A stretch of DNA of 17,573 nucleotides from Candidatus Gerdarchaeota archaeon (GCA_016840945.1 JAEORJ010000113.1:1-17573), one strand, 5' to 3'; positions 1 through 7,553 are shown, counted from the first letter of the stretch. Notes: a model not told the origin generated them from the sequence alone. Program-made: numbers and translations.

Positions 1-267
1 GAAAACTAACAATGCACCACTACTTCCACGATAATAAACTTCACGAACAACATCAAATCGCTGTTGCCCTGCTAAATCCCATATCTGAAAAGTAATAACC
101 ATAGTTGATAATTCTACCCTTTTAACGCAGAAATCAGCCCCGATGGTCATGGAATATCCTTCTTTGAAACCCTTTCCTAGGTATTGTTGTCTAATGCTAG
201 TTTTACCGACAGCACCATCACCTAGTAAAACGATTTTGTAAACTGATTTCCTTTGTGGTTCGCTCAA
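1..267 (-). CDS. Ras/Rab-like small GTPase, 3' end cut by window edge
   Basis: The 89 visible codons are the N-terminal half of a Ras-superfamily GTPase, a nucleotide-dependent switch of the kind abundant in Asgard archaea. Visible: the P-loop GDGAVGKT (residues 16-23), the switch I threonine in TIGADF (about residue 41) and the switch II motif WDLAGQQRF (63-71). The G4 and G5 motifs lie beyond the edge. No ATG lies in frame: the reading frame is closed by TAG upstream, and the only good initiator is TTG at 267, preceded by GGAG about 11 bases away. By my count about 57 of 79 aligned residues match the next gene on the same strand, so the two are tandem paralogues. Family assignment is secure; partner and pathway cannot be told. 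Confidence 0.9.
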   Translation of the reverse strand, partial: MSEPQRKSVYKIVLLGDGAVGKTSIRQQYLGKGFKEGYSMTIGADFCVKRVELSTMVITFQIWDLAGQQRFDVVREVYYRGSSGALLVF

Positions 268-330
268 GATAAATTCGTCTCCATTTAACGACTATTTTAG
301 CAAAGTTCTAACAGTAATTTGTTAGCTATT

Positions 331-340
331 ACTATATAGA
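331..340 (-). promoter_or_regulatory. Probable TATA box of the truncated GTPase gene
   Basis: The minus strand reads TCTATATAGT here, the best TATA-like element upstream of the TTG start at 267. Archaeal transcription usually begins 22-30 bases downstream, which would give a leader of about 40 bases holding the GGAG ribosome site. Inferred from position and sequence only. Confidence 0.4.
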
Positions 341-443
341 ATTTGCTATTGTGATAATTAACACTCTTATAAAGAAAAGTGTCACTTCTTTAATTATAAT
401 TATTTCAAGTAAAAAGTCACTAATTAATATAAGCATTGAAGCA

Positions 444-492
444 AAAATGAAGAGAAAAGAAAAAACAAGAGACGATTATTCAAGAATCGTCT
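444..492 (-). terminator. Hairpin plus U-tract terminator of the second GTPase gene
   Basis: On the minus strand an 8-bp perfect stem (AGACGATT with AATCGTCT, loop of 7, positions 470-492) is followed by CTTG and a pyrimidine-rich, T-dominated tract. The TAA stop codon at 476-478 lies inside the hairpin. The layout matches an intrinsic terminator; archaeal termination is known to need mainly the U-tract, so the role of the stem is inferred. Confidence 0.6.
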
Positions 493-1060
493 TTGGTTGT
501 TTTACGGATCGTATAATACTTAAACCTAATAAGAAGAAAGCTTCATTGACTTTCTCACCTGTCTTAGCACTTGTTTCAATGTAGGGAACTTCATAACCAA
601 GTGCTTCGGATAATCGTCGTGCATATTCTTGACCTAATTCAGGGGGAATGCTTTTAGGTACTTCCTCACGAAGATCAATTTTATTACCACAAAGAATCAT
701 AGGCACTCGACCAGCTTTCTTCCAAAGCTCCTCGAGCCAATGTGGCAAATTATTAAATGAACTAGGATTTGTGACATCAAAGACTAACAATGCACCACGA
801 GAGCCACGATAATAAAGTTCTCGAACAGCTGCAAACCTTTGTTGTCCTGCAAGGTCCCAGATTTGAAATGTTAAACGATAATTCTCCAAGTTAATTCTTT
901 TAATAGCGAAATCAGCACCAATAGTAGCAGAATAACCTGCTTTAAACCCTTCTCCGAGAAAACGTCTTCGAAGAGTGGTTTTTCCTACTGCACCGTCTCC
1001 TAAGAGCACGAGCTTCAAGATCGCATTTATGGCTTTTTCGCCGCCTTCATTTTGTGACAT
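476..1060 (-). CDS. Ras/Rab-like small GTPase (complete)
   Basis: A complete small GTPase of 194 residues, the usual size of a single G domain. All five G motifs are present: P-loop GDGAVGKT (21-28), switch I Thr46 in TIGADF, switch II WDLAGQQR (68-75, with the glutamine usually needed for GTP hydrolysis), NKID (126-129) for guanine specificity, and ETSAK (162-166). Switch II reads GQQ where Rab and Ras proteins usually have GQE. The C-terminus has no cysteine, so classical prenylation is not possible and the protein is probably soluble or recruited by a partner. I chose ATG at 1060, preceded by CGGGGA, over an in-frame ATG at 1075 that has no ribosome site. It follows its paralogue's locus by about 200 bases. 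Effectors are unknown. Confidence 0.95.
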   Translation of the reverse strand: MSQNEGGEKAINAILKLVLLGDGAVGKTTLRRRFLGEGFKAGYSATIGADFAIKRINLENYRLTFQIWDLAGQQRFAAVRELYYRGSRGALLVFDVTNPSSFNNLPHWLEELWKKAGRVPMILCGNKIDLREEVPKSIPPELGQEYARRLSEALGYEVPYIETSAKTGEKVNEAFFLLGLSIIRSVKQPKTILE

Positions 1061-1319
1061 TTTTGTTCCCCGCATCTGTTTAATATTACAATTCTCATAA
1101 TGTTTTTGTCATTGTTATTTAATTAGCTTTCTAAATGAACAATATGATTGATAGTATAGTGTTATTTTAAACTTTAGTTTGTAGATAAATTATATTAAGG
1201 TTTAGAATGTAGCAATTGTGGTACCAATTCTTGTAATAAGAAATAGAAATCAAAAGTTAAAAACACTTTAGCTGAAAATAGAAAAAGAAGAAAGGTAAAA
1301 CCAAAATTGATATTACCAA

Positions 1320-2576
1320 TCATTCAAAGAAATCTAATACCCCATGGATTTTAGCATTAACTAATTTTCTAGGAGTAAGATTCTTTGCTCCTTTTGCATT
1401 CAATTTTTCGATAAATTCCTCTGTTATACCATGAATTCGAAATTCAACCAATTCTTGAGCTGATATATCAGGGTAACCCAATCCTCGTATGCTTATTATG
1501 TAATCAGGGCTAACACCATGAATAGAGAATTCCATTAATCTTTGTAAAGTAATATCTTCAAAACCAAGTTGTCTAATTTTAGCAATAAAATCAGGATTGA
1601 CATTATGAATTCTTAACTCTACTAATTGATTGGCTGATAATTCACCAAATCCAGCTTCAGATATTTGTTTGATAAACTCTGGTGTGACATTGTGTATACG
1701 AAATTCTACTAAGCGATTGGCTGATAGATTTTCAAAACCCTGACTAATCATTCCTTTTACGAAAGATTCTGATACACCATGGATTCTCATTTTTACAAGC
1801 TGACCAATTGTTAAGTCCTCATTAAAATAAGGAGAGATAGAAGTAATATAATCAATAGTTACTCCATGTTTAGTTAATTCAACTAATTGATTAGCTGATA
1901 AATCAGTAAAACCTAATTTCTGCAAATCTTGAATAAAATCAATATTTACACCAAATATTCTAAAACGAATGATTTGATTAATGGATAAATCCAAGGCCAT
2001 GCCTTTAAACGCAGAAATATAATCAGGGGTAACACCGTGGATACGCATTTCAACTAATTTATTCGCTGAAATATCTGAATAACCCATTGAATTGAGATCA
2101 TCAATGTACTCAATAGTAACATTATGAATGCCCATTTTAATTAACTGGGATTCTGGGAGATCTTTGTAACCTCGTTTTTGAAGTTGTTGGATATATTCAG
2201 GTTGGACGCCAAAAATTAAGAAACTATACAAATCATCATCTGATAAGTTCTTATAACCCAATCGAGCCAAATTTTTAATGTGGGCTGGATCAACTTTCTG
2301 TAAAATAAGTCCCTTAAGCTCATCGTGAGTAAGTCCTTCTTTTTGAACCATCTCTCTAAGAGCGAGTAAAGTTTCAGGTTTAATAGCATTGCCAATATTA
2401 GCTGCTATTTGATCAAAGTTTCTAAGAGAAACAAAACCGAAATCAGAGGAATAAGATCGTGAAGATCTACTATCTGAAAATTCGTCATCTAACTCCTCAA
2501 GGAGTTTCTGGCCTTCTTCAGCAGAAATTTTACCTTCTGCTATCTTGTTAAGTATGCTCATACGAGCTTCTTTCAT
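1320..2576 (-). CDS. Tandem 29-residue helical repeat protein
   Basis: A cytoplasmic 418-residue protein without signal peptide or membrane helix. Residues 6-29 (MSILNKIAEGKISAEEGQKL and on) resemble the short helical hairpin at the N-terminus of bacterial YvlB/DUF4097-type proteins. A serine-rich linker (about 34-50) follows. From about residue 100 to the end there are some eleven copies of a 29-residue unit with consensus (Y/F)I..L..LG(Y/F).(D/N)LSA..LVE.RIHGVTP(E/D). Repeats with this pattern occur in bacterial proteins, some fused to M56/BlaR1-type peptidases; their function is not settled, and a role as a binding scaffold is inference. Unit 4 is one residue short. The gene lies next to two small GTPases in the same orientation but 259 bases away, so co-function is only a possibility. 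Confidence 0.85.
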   Translation of the reverse strand: MKEARMSILNKIAEGKISAEEGQKLLEELDDEFSDSRSSRSYSSDFGFVSLRNFDQIAANIGNAIKPETLLALREMVQKEGLTHDELKGLILQKVDPAHIKNLARLGYKNLSDDDLYSFLIFGVQPEYIQQLQKRGYKDLPESQLIKMGIHNVTIEYIDDLNSMGYSDISANKLVEMRIHGVTPDYISAFKGMALDLSINQIIRFRIFGVNIDFIQDLQKLGFTDLSANQLVELTKHGVTIDYITSISPYFNEDLTIGQLVKMRIHGVSESFVKGMISQGFENLSANRLVEFRIHNVTPEFIKQISEAGFGELSANQLVELRIHNVNPDFIAKIRQLGFEDITLQRLMEFSIHGVSPDYIISIRGLGYPDISAQELVEFRIHGITEEFIEKLNAKGAKNLTPRKLVNAKIHGVLDFFE

Positions 2577-2582
2577 AGCTAT

Positions 2583-2587
2583 ACCTC
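2583..2587 (-). promoter_or_regulatory. Ribosome binding site fixing the repeat-protein start
   Basis: The minus strand reads GAGGT six bases before ATG 2576. This favours that codon over the in-frame ATG at 2561, which has no comparable site. Confidence 0.6.
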
Positions 2588-2770
2588 ATTTGATTATGAC
2601 AAGCCAGAAATGTTGAAAATCCATTTGATTTTCGTTTGATTACTGAATGATAATAAACTAGTGAGATATTCCTAGCTATTAACAATCAAATAATCCAAAA
2701 CATTCCGTTGTCTAGAATAAATTAGTATTGAACATGATAAAAAGGTTTGGAAAAGGCTAGAGAAAATGAT

Positions 2771-2811
2771 GAAAAAGAAAAAAGACGAGCTGAAATCTAT
2801 ACTTCAGCGTC
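2771..2811 (-). terminator. Hairpin plus U-tract terminator of the peptidase gene
   Basis: On the minus strand the last codons and TAG stop of the peptidase gene fold into a 9-bp stem (GACGCTGAA with TTCAGC and GTC, two bases bulged, 2784-2811), followed directly by TTTTTTCTTTTTC. The stop codon is in the loop. Confidence 0.55.
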
Positions 2812-4854
2812 ATCTTTCAAATAATCTAATTCATGCCCATAGAAGTGATGCATGAACCAGCGGTAATTTTGAATCATTGCAGCATAAACTTCTCGAGGTT
2901 TATTGAAACCATGACCCATATTTGGATAGATGAAAAGATCGGTTTGAATACCTTTGTCTTTCAAAGAACGATGTAATTCATGAGCACTTACAACTGATAT
3001 TCTAGCGTCATTTTCACCATGTTGTAGGAGCATTGGAGTTTTTGCATTTGAGAGTCCGCTAATAGGAGCAGTTTTAGAATAAATCTCAAGCATACCTGGC
3101 TCAGTTGGATTACCAGAAATATTCAAACTATGACGAATATCAGAACTTATATAGTAAGTATACCAGCTACTGACACTAGCACCACAACTTACAGCTTTAA
3201 AACGGCTTGAGTGCATACCTAGAAAAGCGGAGATAAAACCACCTTGGCTCCAACCCATTGCACCAATTTTGGTTTCATCAACAAAGCCTTGTTGAGATAA
3301 ATAATCAATAGCCGATTCAATATCCCACATTTCACCAATACCTAAATTATCAACACCAAGTTCTGTAAACCATTGACCTCTTCCTAGTGAATTTCGATAA
3401 TTTGGCATAAGAATCAAAATTTCTTCATGTGAAAATTGAATAGTTGGATAATAATTCCTATCATTTGAACTTAGAAGGATATTAGGGGAAGAAGCTGCAG
3501 GACCACCATGGATGTGGAAAATTAATGGATATTTCTTTTTAGGATTAAAATTTGACGGCTTCCGGAGAACACCTTCAATTTCAGTTCCATCCTTACTTTT
3601 CCAGCGAATGGATTCGATTGAACCAAAATCCCAGTTATTGTACTTGGTTGATTGATTAGTGATGTTCGTAATTGAAACAACGTTACCATTGTTAATTTGG
3701 GCCATATACGAATCAGAGATTTTATTGGAAGAACCACCTTCAAATGTTAAATAACCAGCATCATTGATGGTAAACCAACTATTGTCATAAGACAAACCTT
3801 GCATATCTAATGGGATGATTTTTCCATTTTCAGAAATTAAAACAAATTTACCTGTACTTTCATCCCAATGAGAAACAATTATGCCTTGCTTAGACCAAGA
3901 AACACACAATGGTTCAAAATCAAAATCTTTGGTTATGCATTTGATAAAATCCTTCAAATCTGATTTACCAAAATGATCTTTTGCCTTATCTAAATCTAAT
4001 ATCCAAAGATCATTCTGAGTGTATTGTTTAACATCACGCTCTGGGTAAGAAATAAGTAATTTCTGCCCATCTGGAGAGAAATCACGAATGGTGGAGCCTT
4101 TTGGCAGTAGTAACTCTGTAATTGCTCCGAAATTATTGATATCAAAAGAGTTATTTGAAGAAAGAAATGCATCCAAAGCGACATTGGAATCAATATCGAT
4201 TTTGAAATAAAATCTTTCAAGCTCAAATTGCAAATCATCTTTAGATTGACATTGAATTAGAATAGAATTTGTTTTTGTATGAGTTTTGATAATTTTAATT
4301 GCTAGTTGTTTCTTCAATAATTTACTGATTTCAATTACAGGAACTTGTGGTTGATTAGAATCATTAGGCATTGATTGATCGAGGTTTTGCTTGTACTCCA
4401 ACGCTTTGGTAATTGATGTATAATATAATGCTGATTTACTTGGTTCTTCTTCAAAATGAATGAAATTACCAAATTTCTTATTTTGATTCAAATCAGGATT
4501 TCTTGTGATAAAGACGAAACCATCATGGAAGGGTTGATACGAATTAACACCACCAGGATGAAATGTTATTTGTTGAGCATCACCAATTAATTTGTTATAA
4601 ATGAAAATTTGGAGCTCATTATTTTTATCTTCAGCAAGAAAAGCTATGGTATCATTAGATAACCAGCTTGTATTAAAAGCATAATCAAATTGAGATAAAC
4701 GATTATGTACATCATGACTTATATCATAAATATACAAATGTTGTTCAAAGCGATTATCCCTTAAATTCTTAGAGAGAACACCATAAAGAACTAAGGAACC
4801 ATCAGGATTAGTCTTAGAAGCACGCACATCAGGCATAAGATAGAGATCCATCAT
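2797..4854 (-). CDS. S9-family serine peptidase (prolyl oligopeptidase / acylaminoacyl peptidase type)
   Basis: A cytoplasmic serine peptidase of about 685 residues, the usual size for the family. The N-terminal two thirds form the beta-propeller that filters substrates (for example NPDGSLVLY near the start and FSPDGQKLLISY in the middle). The C-terminal third is the alpha/beta hydrolase domain, numbered from ATG 4854: oxyanion motif HGGP (449-452), NYR (485-487), nucleophile elbow GWSQGG with Ser536, Asp616 in HGENDARIS and His648 in GHGF. The triad is complete, so an active peptidase on short peptides is expected. The frame also opens at TTG 4890. I prefer ATG 4854, because the family N-terminus aligns there and a TATA-like box lies just upstream of 4890, although ATG 4854 has no clear ribosome site. 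Confidence 0.93.
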   Translation of the reverse strand: MMDLYLMPDVRASKTNPDGSLVLYGVLSKNLRDNRFEQHLYIYDISHDVHNRLSQFDYAFNTSWLSNDTIAFLAEDKNNELQIFIYNKLIGDAQQITFHPGGVNSYQPFHDGFVFITRNPDLNQNKKFGNFIHFEEEPSKSALYYTSITKALEYKQNLDQSMPNDSNQPQVPVIEISKLLKKQLAIKIIKTHTKTNSILIQCQSKDDLQFELERFYFKIDIDSNVALDAFLSSNNSFDINNFGAITELLLPKGSTIRDFSPDGQKLLISYPERDVKQYTQNDLWILDLDKAKDHFGKSDLKDFIKCITKDFDFEPLCVSWSKQGIIVSHWDESTGKFVLISENGKIIPLDMQGLSYDNSWFTINDAGYLTFEGGSSNKISDSYMAQINNGNVVSITNITNQSTKYNNWDFGSIESIRWKSKDGTEIEGVLRKPSNFNPKKKYPLIFHIHGGPAASSPNILLSSNDRNYYPTIQFSHEEILILMPNYRNSLGRGQWFTELGVDNLGIGEMWDIESAIDYLSQQGFVDETKIGAMGWSQGGFISAFLGMHSSRFKAVSCGASVSSWYTYYISSDIRHSLNISGNPTEPGMLEIYSKTAPISGLSNAKTPMLLQHGENDARISVVSAHELHRSLKDKGIQTDLFIYPNMGHGFNKPREVYAAMIQNYRWFMHHFYGHELDYLKDDAEV

Positions 4855-4890
4855 TTTTGGTTTAAATCGAGTTGATCCTTTGTTTTCCAA

Positions 4891-4898
4891 TTATATAA
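4891..4898 (-). promoter_or_regulatory. Probable TATA box of the peptidase gene
   Basis: The minus strand reads TTATATAA. Transcription starting 22-28 bases downstream would begin near 4866-4870, between the TTG at 4890 and the ATG at 4854; if so, only the ATG could be used. A second, weaker T/A-rich element near 4920-4930 would allow the longer form. Confidence 0.4.
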
Positions 4899-4992
4899 CA
4901 CCATTTCGAACATTGATAATCAATTTAAAAAGGAGAACTCACACTACGAAGTCTCAATATGTGTCTATAAAAAGAGAAAGAAAAGGAAGGAA

Positions 4993-5946
4993 TTAATCCA
5001 ATAATGCACTCAAATTGCGTTTGATAACAGGTTGATAATAATTTAAATTAGTTACTAATGGCAAATGGAGTTTCTTGCCAATTGTTTCTAATTCACTATT
5101 ATCTCCTTGACCTTTGAGTAGGATTTCTGTTTCTTCCTCAGTTATATTTTCAAATCGGATAGGATCTTTCATAACTTGCTTATTAGCTGGGCAAAACATT
5201 TGACATTTCATGCAACCAAATAAAGCGTTATGATCCTTTTGATTCATCCATTCGGGGAATTCGCCTTCTAATTCATTATATAGGGTGATGCATTTATCAG
5301 CATTGATTACTAAATTTTCATCAGTGATACAATTATTGGGACACGCTTTCATGCAAATTTGGCAACCAGTGCATTCGTCCAGAAATTTCTTCTCAAAGAG
5401 AGAATCGTCTTGAAAGTCAAAATCGGTATAATAAGCACTTAATGCTAGAAAACTACCTAAACCGGATGAATAACTAATATTGTTACGACCGTATCTAGCT
5501 AGATTGCTTCGAACAGCAAGTAATTTTAAATGTAATCCTTTAGCTCGCTCAACGCGATAATTAGAATCTTGAATAATCTCATTCTGGATAAGAGTTATCA
5601 AATCTTCATTCTTTAAACCAGATTCGTAATAGCCGGGGGGAATCATTATCTCATGGTCCTTCCCTTTATAGCTGAAATTAACTAAGGCTAACTTATCCTC
5701 TCGAGCGAGAACAATAACATACTTAGCATCGGGAAAATCATCAGGAAGTTTGAAAGCCATAGAATCAATATATTCACGATATTGTTTATGATGACCAAGC
5801 TTACCAGCATTGTCTAATTGGTCAATATCCTGTTGTAAAGCTGGGAAATGTTTTGTAGAAAGAATAGCATAGTTGAATGTAAAGCCCTTATACATAAGAG
5901 ATCCTTGATTTCTTACTTTTATGTGGTTATTTTTGTTGTTATTCAT
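4993..5946 (-). CDS. QueG/RdhA-like protein with two [4Fe-4S] clusters
   Basis: A soluble 317-residue redox protein related to epoxyqueuosine reductase (QueG) and the C-terminal half of reductive dehalogenases, families that combine cobalamin with two [4Fe-4S] clusters. The pattern is plain: SGLGSFLALSAYYTDFDF (161-178) matches the glycine-rich GS..L....TD block; C192-x2-C195-x2-C198-x3-C202-P is followed by C219 in place of the CI.Y motif, then G-C245-x2-C248-x3-C252-P-A-N. The C-terminal HEAT-like tRNA-binding extension of bacterial QueG is missing. Archaea use archaeosine rather than queuosine, so a different substrate is likely. ATG 5946 has AGGTG five bases upstream. It is divergent from the propeller gene across about 157 bases. 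The family is clear, the reaction is not. Confidence 0.82.
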   Translation of the reverse strand: MNNNKNNHIKVRNQGSLMYKGFTFNYAILSTKHFPALQQDIDQLDNAGKLGHHKQYREYIDSMAFKLPDDFPDAKYVIVLAREDKLALVNFSYKGKDHEIMIPPGYYESGLKNEDLITLIQNEIIQDSNYRVERAKGLHLKLLAVRSNLARYGRNNISYSSGLGSFLALSAYYTDFDFQDDSLFEKKFLDECTGCQICMKACPNNCITDENLVINADKCITLYNELEGEFPEWMNQKDHNALFGCMKCQMFCPANKQVMKDPIRFENITEEETEILLKGQGDNSELETIGKKLHLPLVTNLNYYQPVIKRNLSALLD

Positions 5947-6075
5947 TAAAACACCTATAAGGATTCGTTTTATACCTTGACGAACAAGCTATAAAGGCAT
6001 TTAGAAGACTCTTAATTGCGAAAAAGAAAACTTTCTAGTAATTAATCAAGATTATTGGTGAAGTTTAAGAAAAGA

Positions 6076-6084
6076 GTATAATTA
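6076..6084 (+). promoter_or_regulatory. Probable TATA box of the LVIVD propeller gene
   Basis: GTATAATTA lies about 25 bases before 6104, so the transcript would begin close to ATG 6104 with little or no leader. Inferred from spacing. Confidence 0.35.
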
Positions 6085-6103
6085 GTAACTTAGTGTGATA
6101 TTG

Positions 6104-7216
6104 ATGGGCTTATATGAGGGAATGAAAAAACAATTCCTTTTAATTATATTATTAAGTATTTTAACTTTGAATTCGACTATGACTTTAGGTAATACTAACA
6201 CAGAGAATACCTTAGTTTTAGAGGAGATAACACACATAGAAAGTACTGGTGGGGATACTTTTCAAACAATAGCTGAAGGTGAGTTATTAATTGTAATGGA
6301 TATGATAGGAGGGTTGAGATTCTATAACATAACAGATCCAGCAAATCCCGTTTACTTAAGTTACTTCGATGACGGGGGGATACCTCATGAAATGTTCAAA
6401 GTTGGTAATCTGCTATACCTAGCCGATCATTATGAAGGACTCGAAATCTATAATATTAGCAATCCTGCTTCCATTGTTAAATTAGGAGCAATTGAAGATG
6501 ATGGATATGGAGAAATGGATGGAGTGTTCGTAAAAGATAACATAGCATACGTGGCAGAATGGCATGATTCAATTTCGGATTGGTCAATGAAAGTTATTAA
6601 TGTCAGTGACTCCTCAAATCCACAAGAAATAGTTGAATATAGAGACGGTAGCAATCAATTTATACGATTCTTTGTCGAGAATGAAATATGCTATACTTCT
6701 TGCTTAGATGAGGGATTTAAAATATTAAATGTCTCTGATTTAAACAACATAAATGAGATAGCTCATTATGATCAATTAGGATATTCGTTTAATTTTGAGA
6801 AAGTCGATGATAGGGTATTCTTATCAGATGCCTCTGGTTTGGTGGTGCTGGATGTCAGTATTATCGATTCGCCAGTATTAGCAAGTAATTATAGTACTGG
6901 GTCACATGGAATATTTGATGTGGAAATAGTTGATGACCTAGCATTCTTAGCTAATGATGAAAACGGTTTACTAGTACTAAATATATCCAATATAGAAAAT
7001 ATTGTCAAAATAACCGAATATCAAACAGATGATATAATAGGTGTTGAAATACAAGATGATCTAATATTTGTCTCAATGCACACTTATGGTTTACTAATAT
7101 TACAAATGAAGTGGGAAACGATAATAAACAGTGCGACAATACCATATTGGATACTAGGAGTAGTAATACCGATAATAGTAGTGCTCAAAAGGAGAAATCA
7201 AAAGCGAAACAGTTGA
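6104..7216 (+). CDS. Secreted LVIVD-repeat beta-propeller with C-terminal membrane anchor
   Basis: An extracellular protein of about 370 residues. A basic start and hydrophobic stretch (MKKQFLLIILLSILTLN, just after the start) form the signal peptide. Seven blades follow, each with a core like GLEIYNISNPA or GLLVLNISNIE, the LVIVD-type propeller signature. NxS/NxT sequons recur at the blade turns, so the protein may be glycosylated. A hydrophobic segment (about 344-361, IPYWILGVVIPIIVVL) and a positive tail anchor the C-terminus in the membrane with the propeller outside. In-frame starts are GTG 6095, ATG 6104 and ATG 6122. ATG 6104 has GTGAT five bases upstream; ATG 6122 has GAGGG almost touching it and would also give a normal signal peptide. 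LVIVD proteins have no agreed function; a binding role is likely. Confidence 0.85.
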   Translation: MGLYEGMKKQFLLIILLSILTLNSTMTLGNTNTENTLVLEEITHIESTGGDTFQTIAEGELLIVMDMIGGLRFYNITDPANPVYLSYFDDGGIPHEMFKVGNLLYLADHYEGLEIYNISNPASIVKLGAIEDDGYGEMDGVFVKDNIAYVAEWHDSISDWSMKVINVSDSSNPQEIVEYRDGSNQFIRFFVENEICYTSCLDEGFKILNVSDLNNINEIAHYDQLGYSFNFEKVDDRVFLSDASGLVVLDVSIIDSPVLASNYSTGSHGIFDVEIVDDLAFLANDENGLLVLNISNIENIVKITEYQTDDIIGVEIQDDLIFVSMHTYGLLILQMKWETIINSATIPYWILGVVIPIIVVLKRRNQKRNS

Positions 7217-7253
7217 GGTGAAAAGGAAAAATCACCTCATAGTAAACTTTTTT
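7214..7253 (+). terminator. Hairpin plus U-tract terminator of the LVIVD gene
   Basis: A perfect 8-bp stem (TGAGGTGA with TCACCTCA, loop of 10, 7214-7239) begins with the TGA stop codon itself and is followed by a run of six T at 7248-7253. It separates this gene from the tRNA downstream. Confidence 0.65.
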
Positions 7254-7280
7254 AAATAAAAAAAATCTGAAAAGAACCGA

Positions 7281-7290
7281 GTTTAATATT
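7281..7290 (+). promoter_or_regulatory. Probable TATA box of the tRNA gene
   Basis: GTTTAATATT lies 12-21 bases before the mature tRNA 5' end, inside the short inverted repeat GAGTT/AACTC. It is a weak match but the best element in the gap between the terminator and the tRNA. Confidence 0.3.
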
Positions 7291-7314
7291 AACTCAACAT
7301 TGGGCCCGTGGCAC

Positions 7315-7344
7315 AATGATTATGGAGGAATCCAAATCATGCTA
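7315..7344 (+). other. Predicted tRNA intron 1 (D arm, about position 13/14)
   Basis: About 30 bases, with a one-base uncertainty at the edges because A flanks both sides. The core (7316-7340) is a 10-bp hairpin: ATGATT and TGGA pair with TCCA and AATCAT around a GGAA tetraloop of the GNRA class, with A7322 bulged. I could not fit a strict bulge-helix-bulge, so the exact cut sites are inferred from the tRNA fold. Confidence 0.7.
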
Positions 7345-7386
7345 AGCTTGGTTAGCGCGCTCGGCTGATAACCGGGAGGTCGCGTG

Positions 7387-7419
7387 AGAACGGCTTGGTT
7401 GTGAACCACCTTCCGCGAA
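7387..7419 (+). other. Predicted tRNA intron 2 (T arm, position 53/54)
   Basis: 33 bases between T-stem strand GCGTG (7382-7386) and T loop TTCGAAT. Inside, TGGTT (7396-7400) pairs with AACCA (7404-7408) and, across an internal loop, CGG (7391-7393) with CCG (7413-7415). Introns at 53/54 are known in some archaeal tRNAs. Cut sites are inferred from the tRNA fold. Confidence 0.7.
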
Positions 7420-7535
7420 TTCGAATCATGCCGGGCCCACCAATTGATTCTGTATATGGTTAAAGATAGACATAGGAATTGTTTTAACTTGTATTTTATG
7501 TTAATCAAAGGAGATTTACTTTTTATTATTTATAT

Positions 7536-7553
7536 CTAGATTTATTGATCTAG
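7536..7553 (-). other. Hairpin directly after the stop of the 291-aa gene
   Basis: On the minus strand CTAGAT, loop CAATAA, ATCTAG begins at the base after the TAG stop (7554-7556). An A-rich rather than U-rich stretch follows, so it is a poor intrinsic terminator; it may act as an mRNA 3' end barrier between convergent units. Role unknown. Confidence 0.35.

Larger units (their letters stand above)
7302..7442 (+). tRNA. tRNA-Ile (GAT) interrupted by two introns outside the anticodon loop
   Basis: The acceptor halves GGGCCCG (7302-7308) and CGGGCCC (7432-7438) pair perfectly, followed by A73 and an encoded CCA. The anticodon arm is CTCGG, loop CTGATAA, CCGGG (7360-7376), giving anticodon GAT (7367-7369) for isoleucine. 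G18G19, A21, G15 with C48, and T loop TTCGAAT (7420-7426) are in place. Two extra segments must be removed: about 30 bases in the D arm after position 13, and 33 bases between T-stem position 53 and T-loop position 54. Without them the product is 78 nt including CCA, with T stem GCGTG/CATGC. The reconstructed D stem GCAC/GCGC has an A12-C23 mismatch. Removal would need the archaeal splicing endonuclease acting at relaxed bulge-helix-bulge sites. Confidence 0.88.

Noticed and set aside
351..584. Plus-strand open frame of 77 codons
   Set aside because: It overlaps the end of the second GTPase gene and its terminator antisense, and has no ribosome site.
3522..4238. Short minus-strand frames within the peptidase gene
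   Set aside because: They are alternate frames of a gene whose own frame encodes a complete S9 peptidase.
7320..7508. Minus-strand open frame of 62 codons
   Set aside because: It overlaps the tRNA gene and has no ribosome site or similarity.
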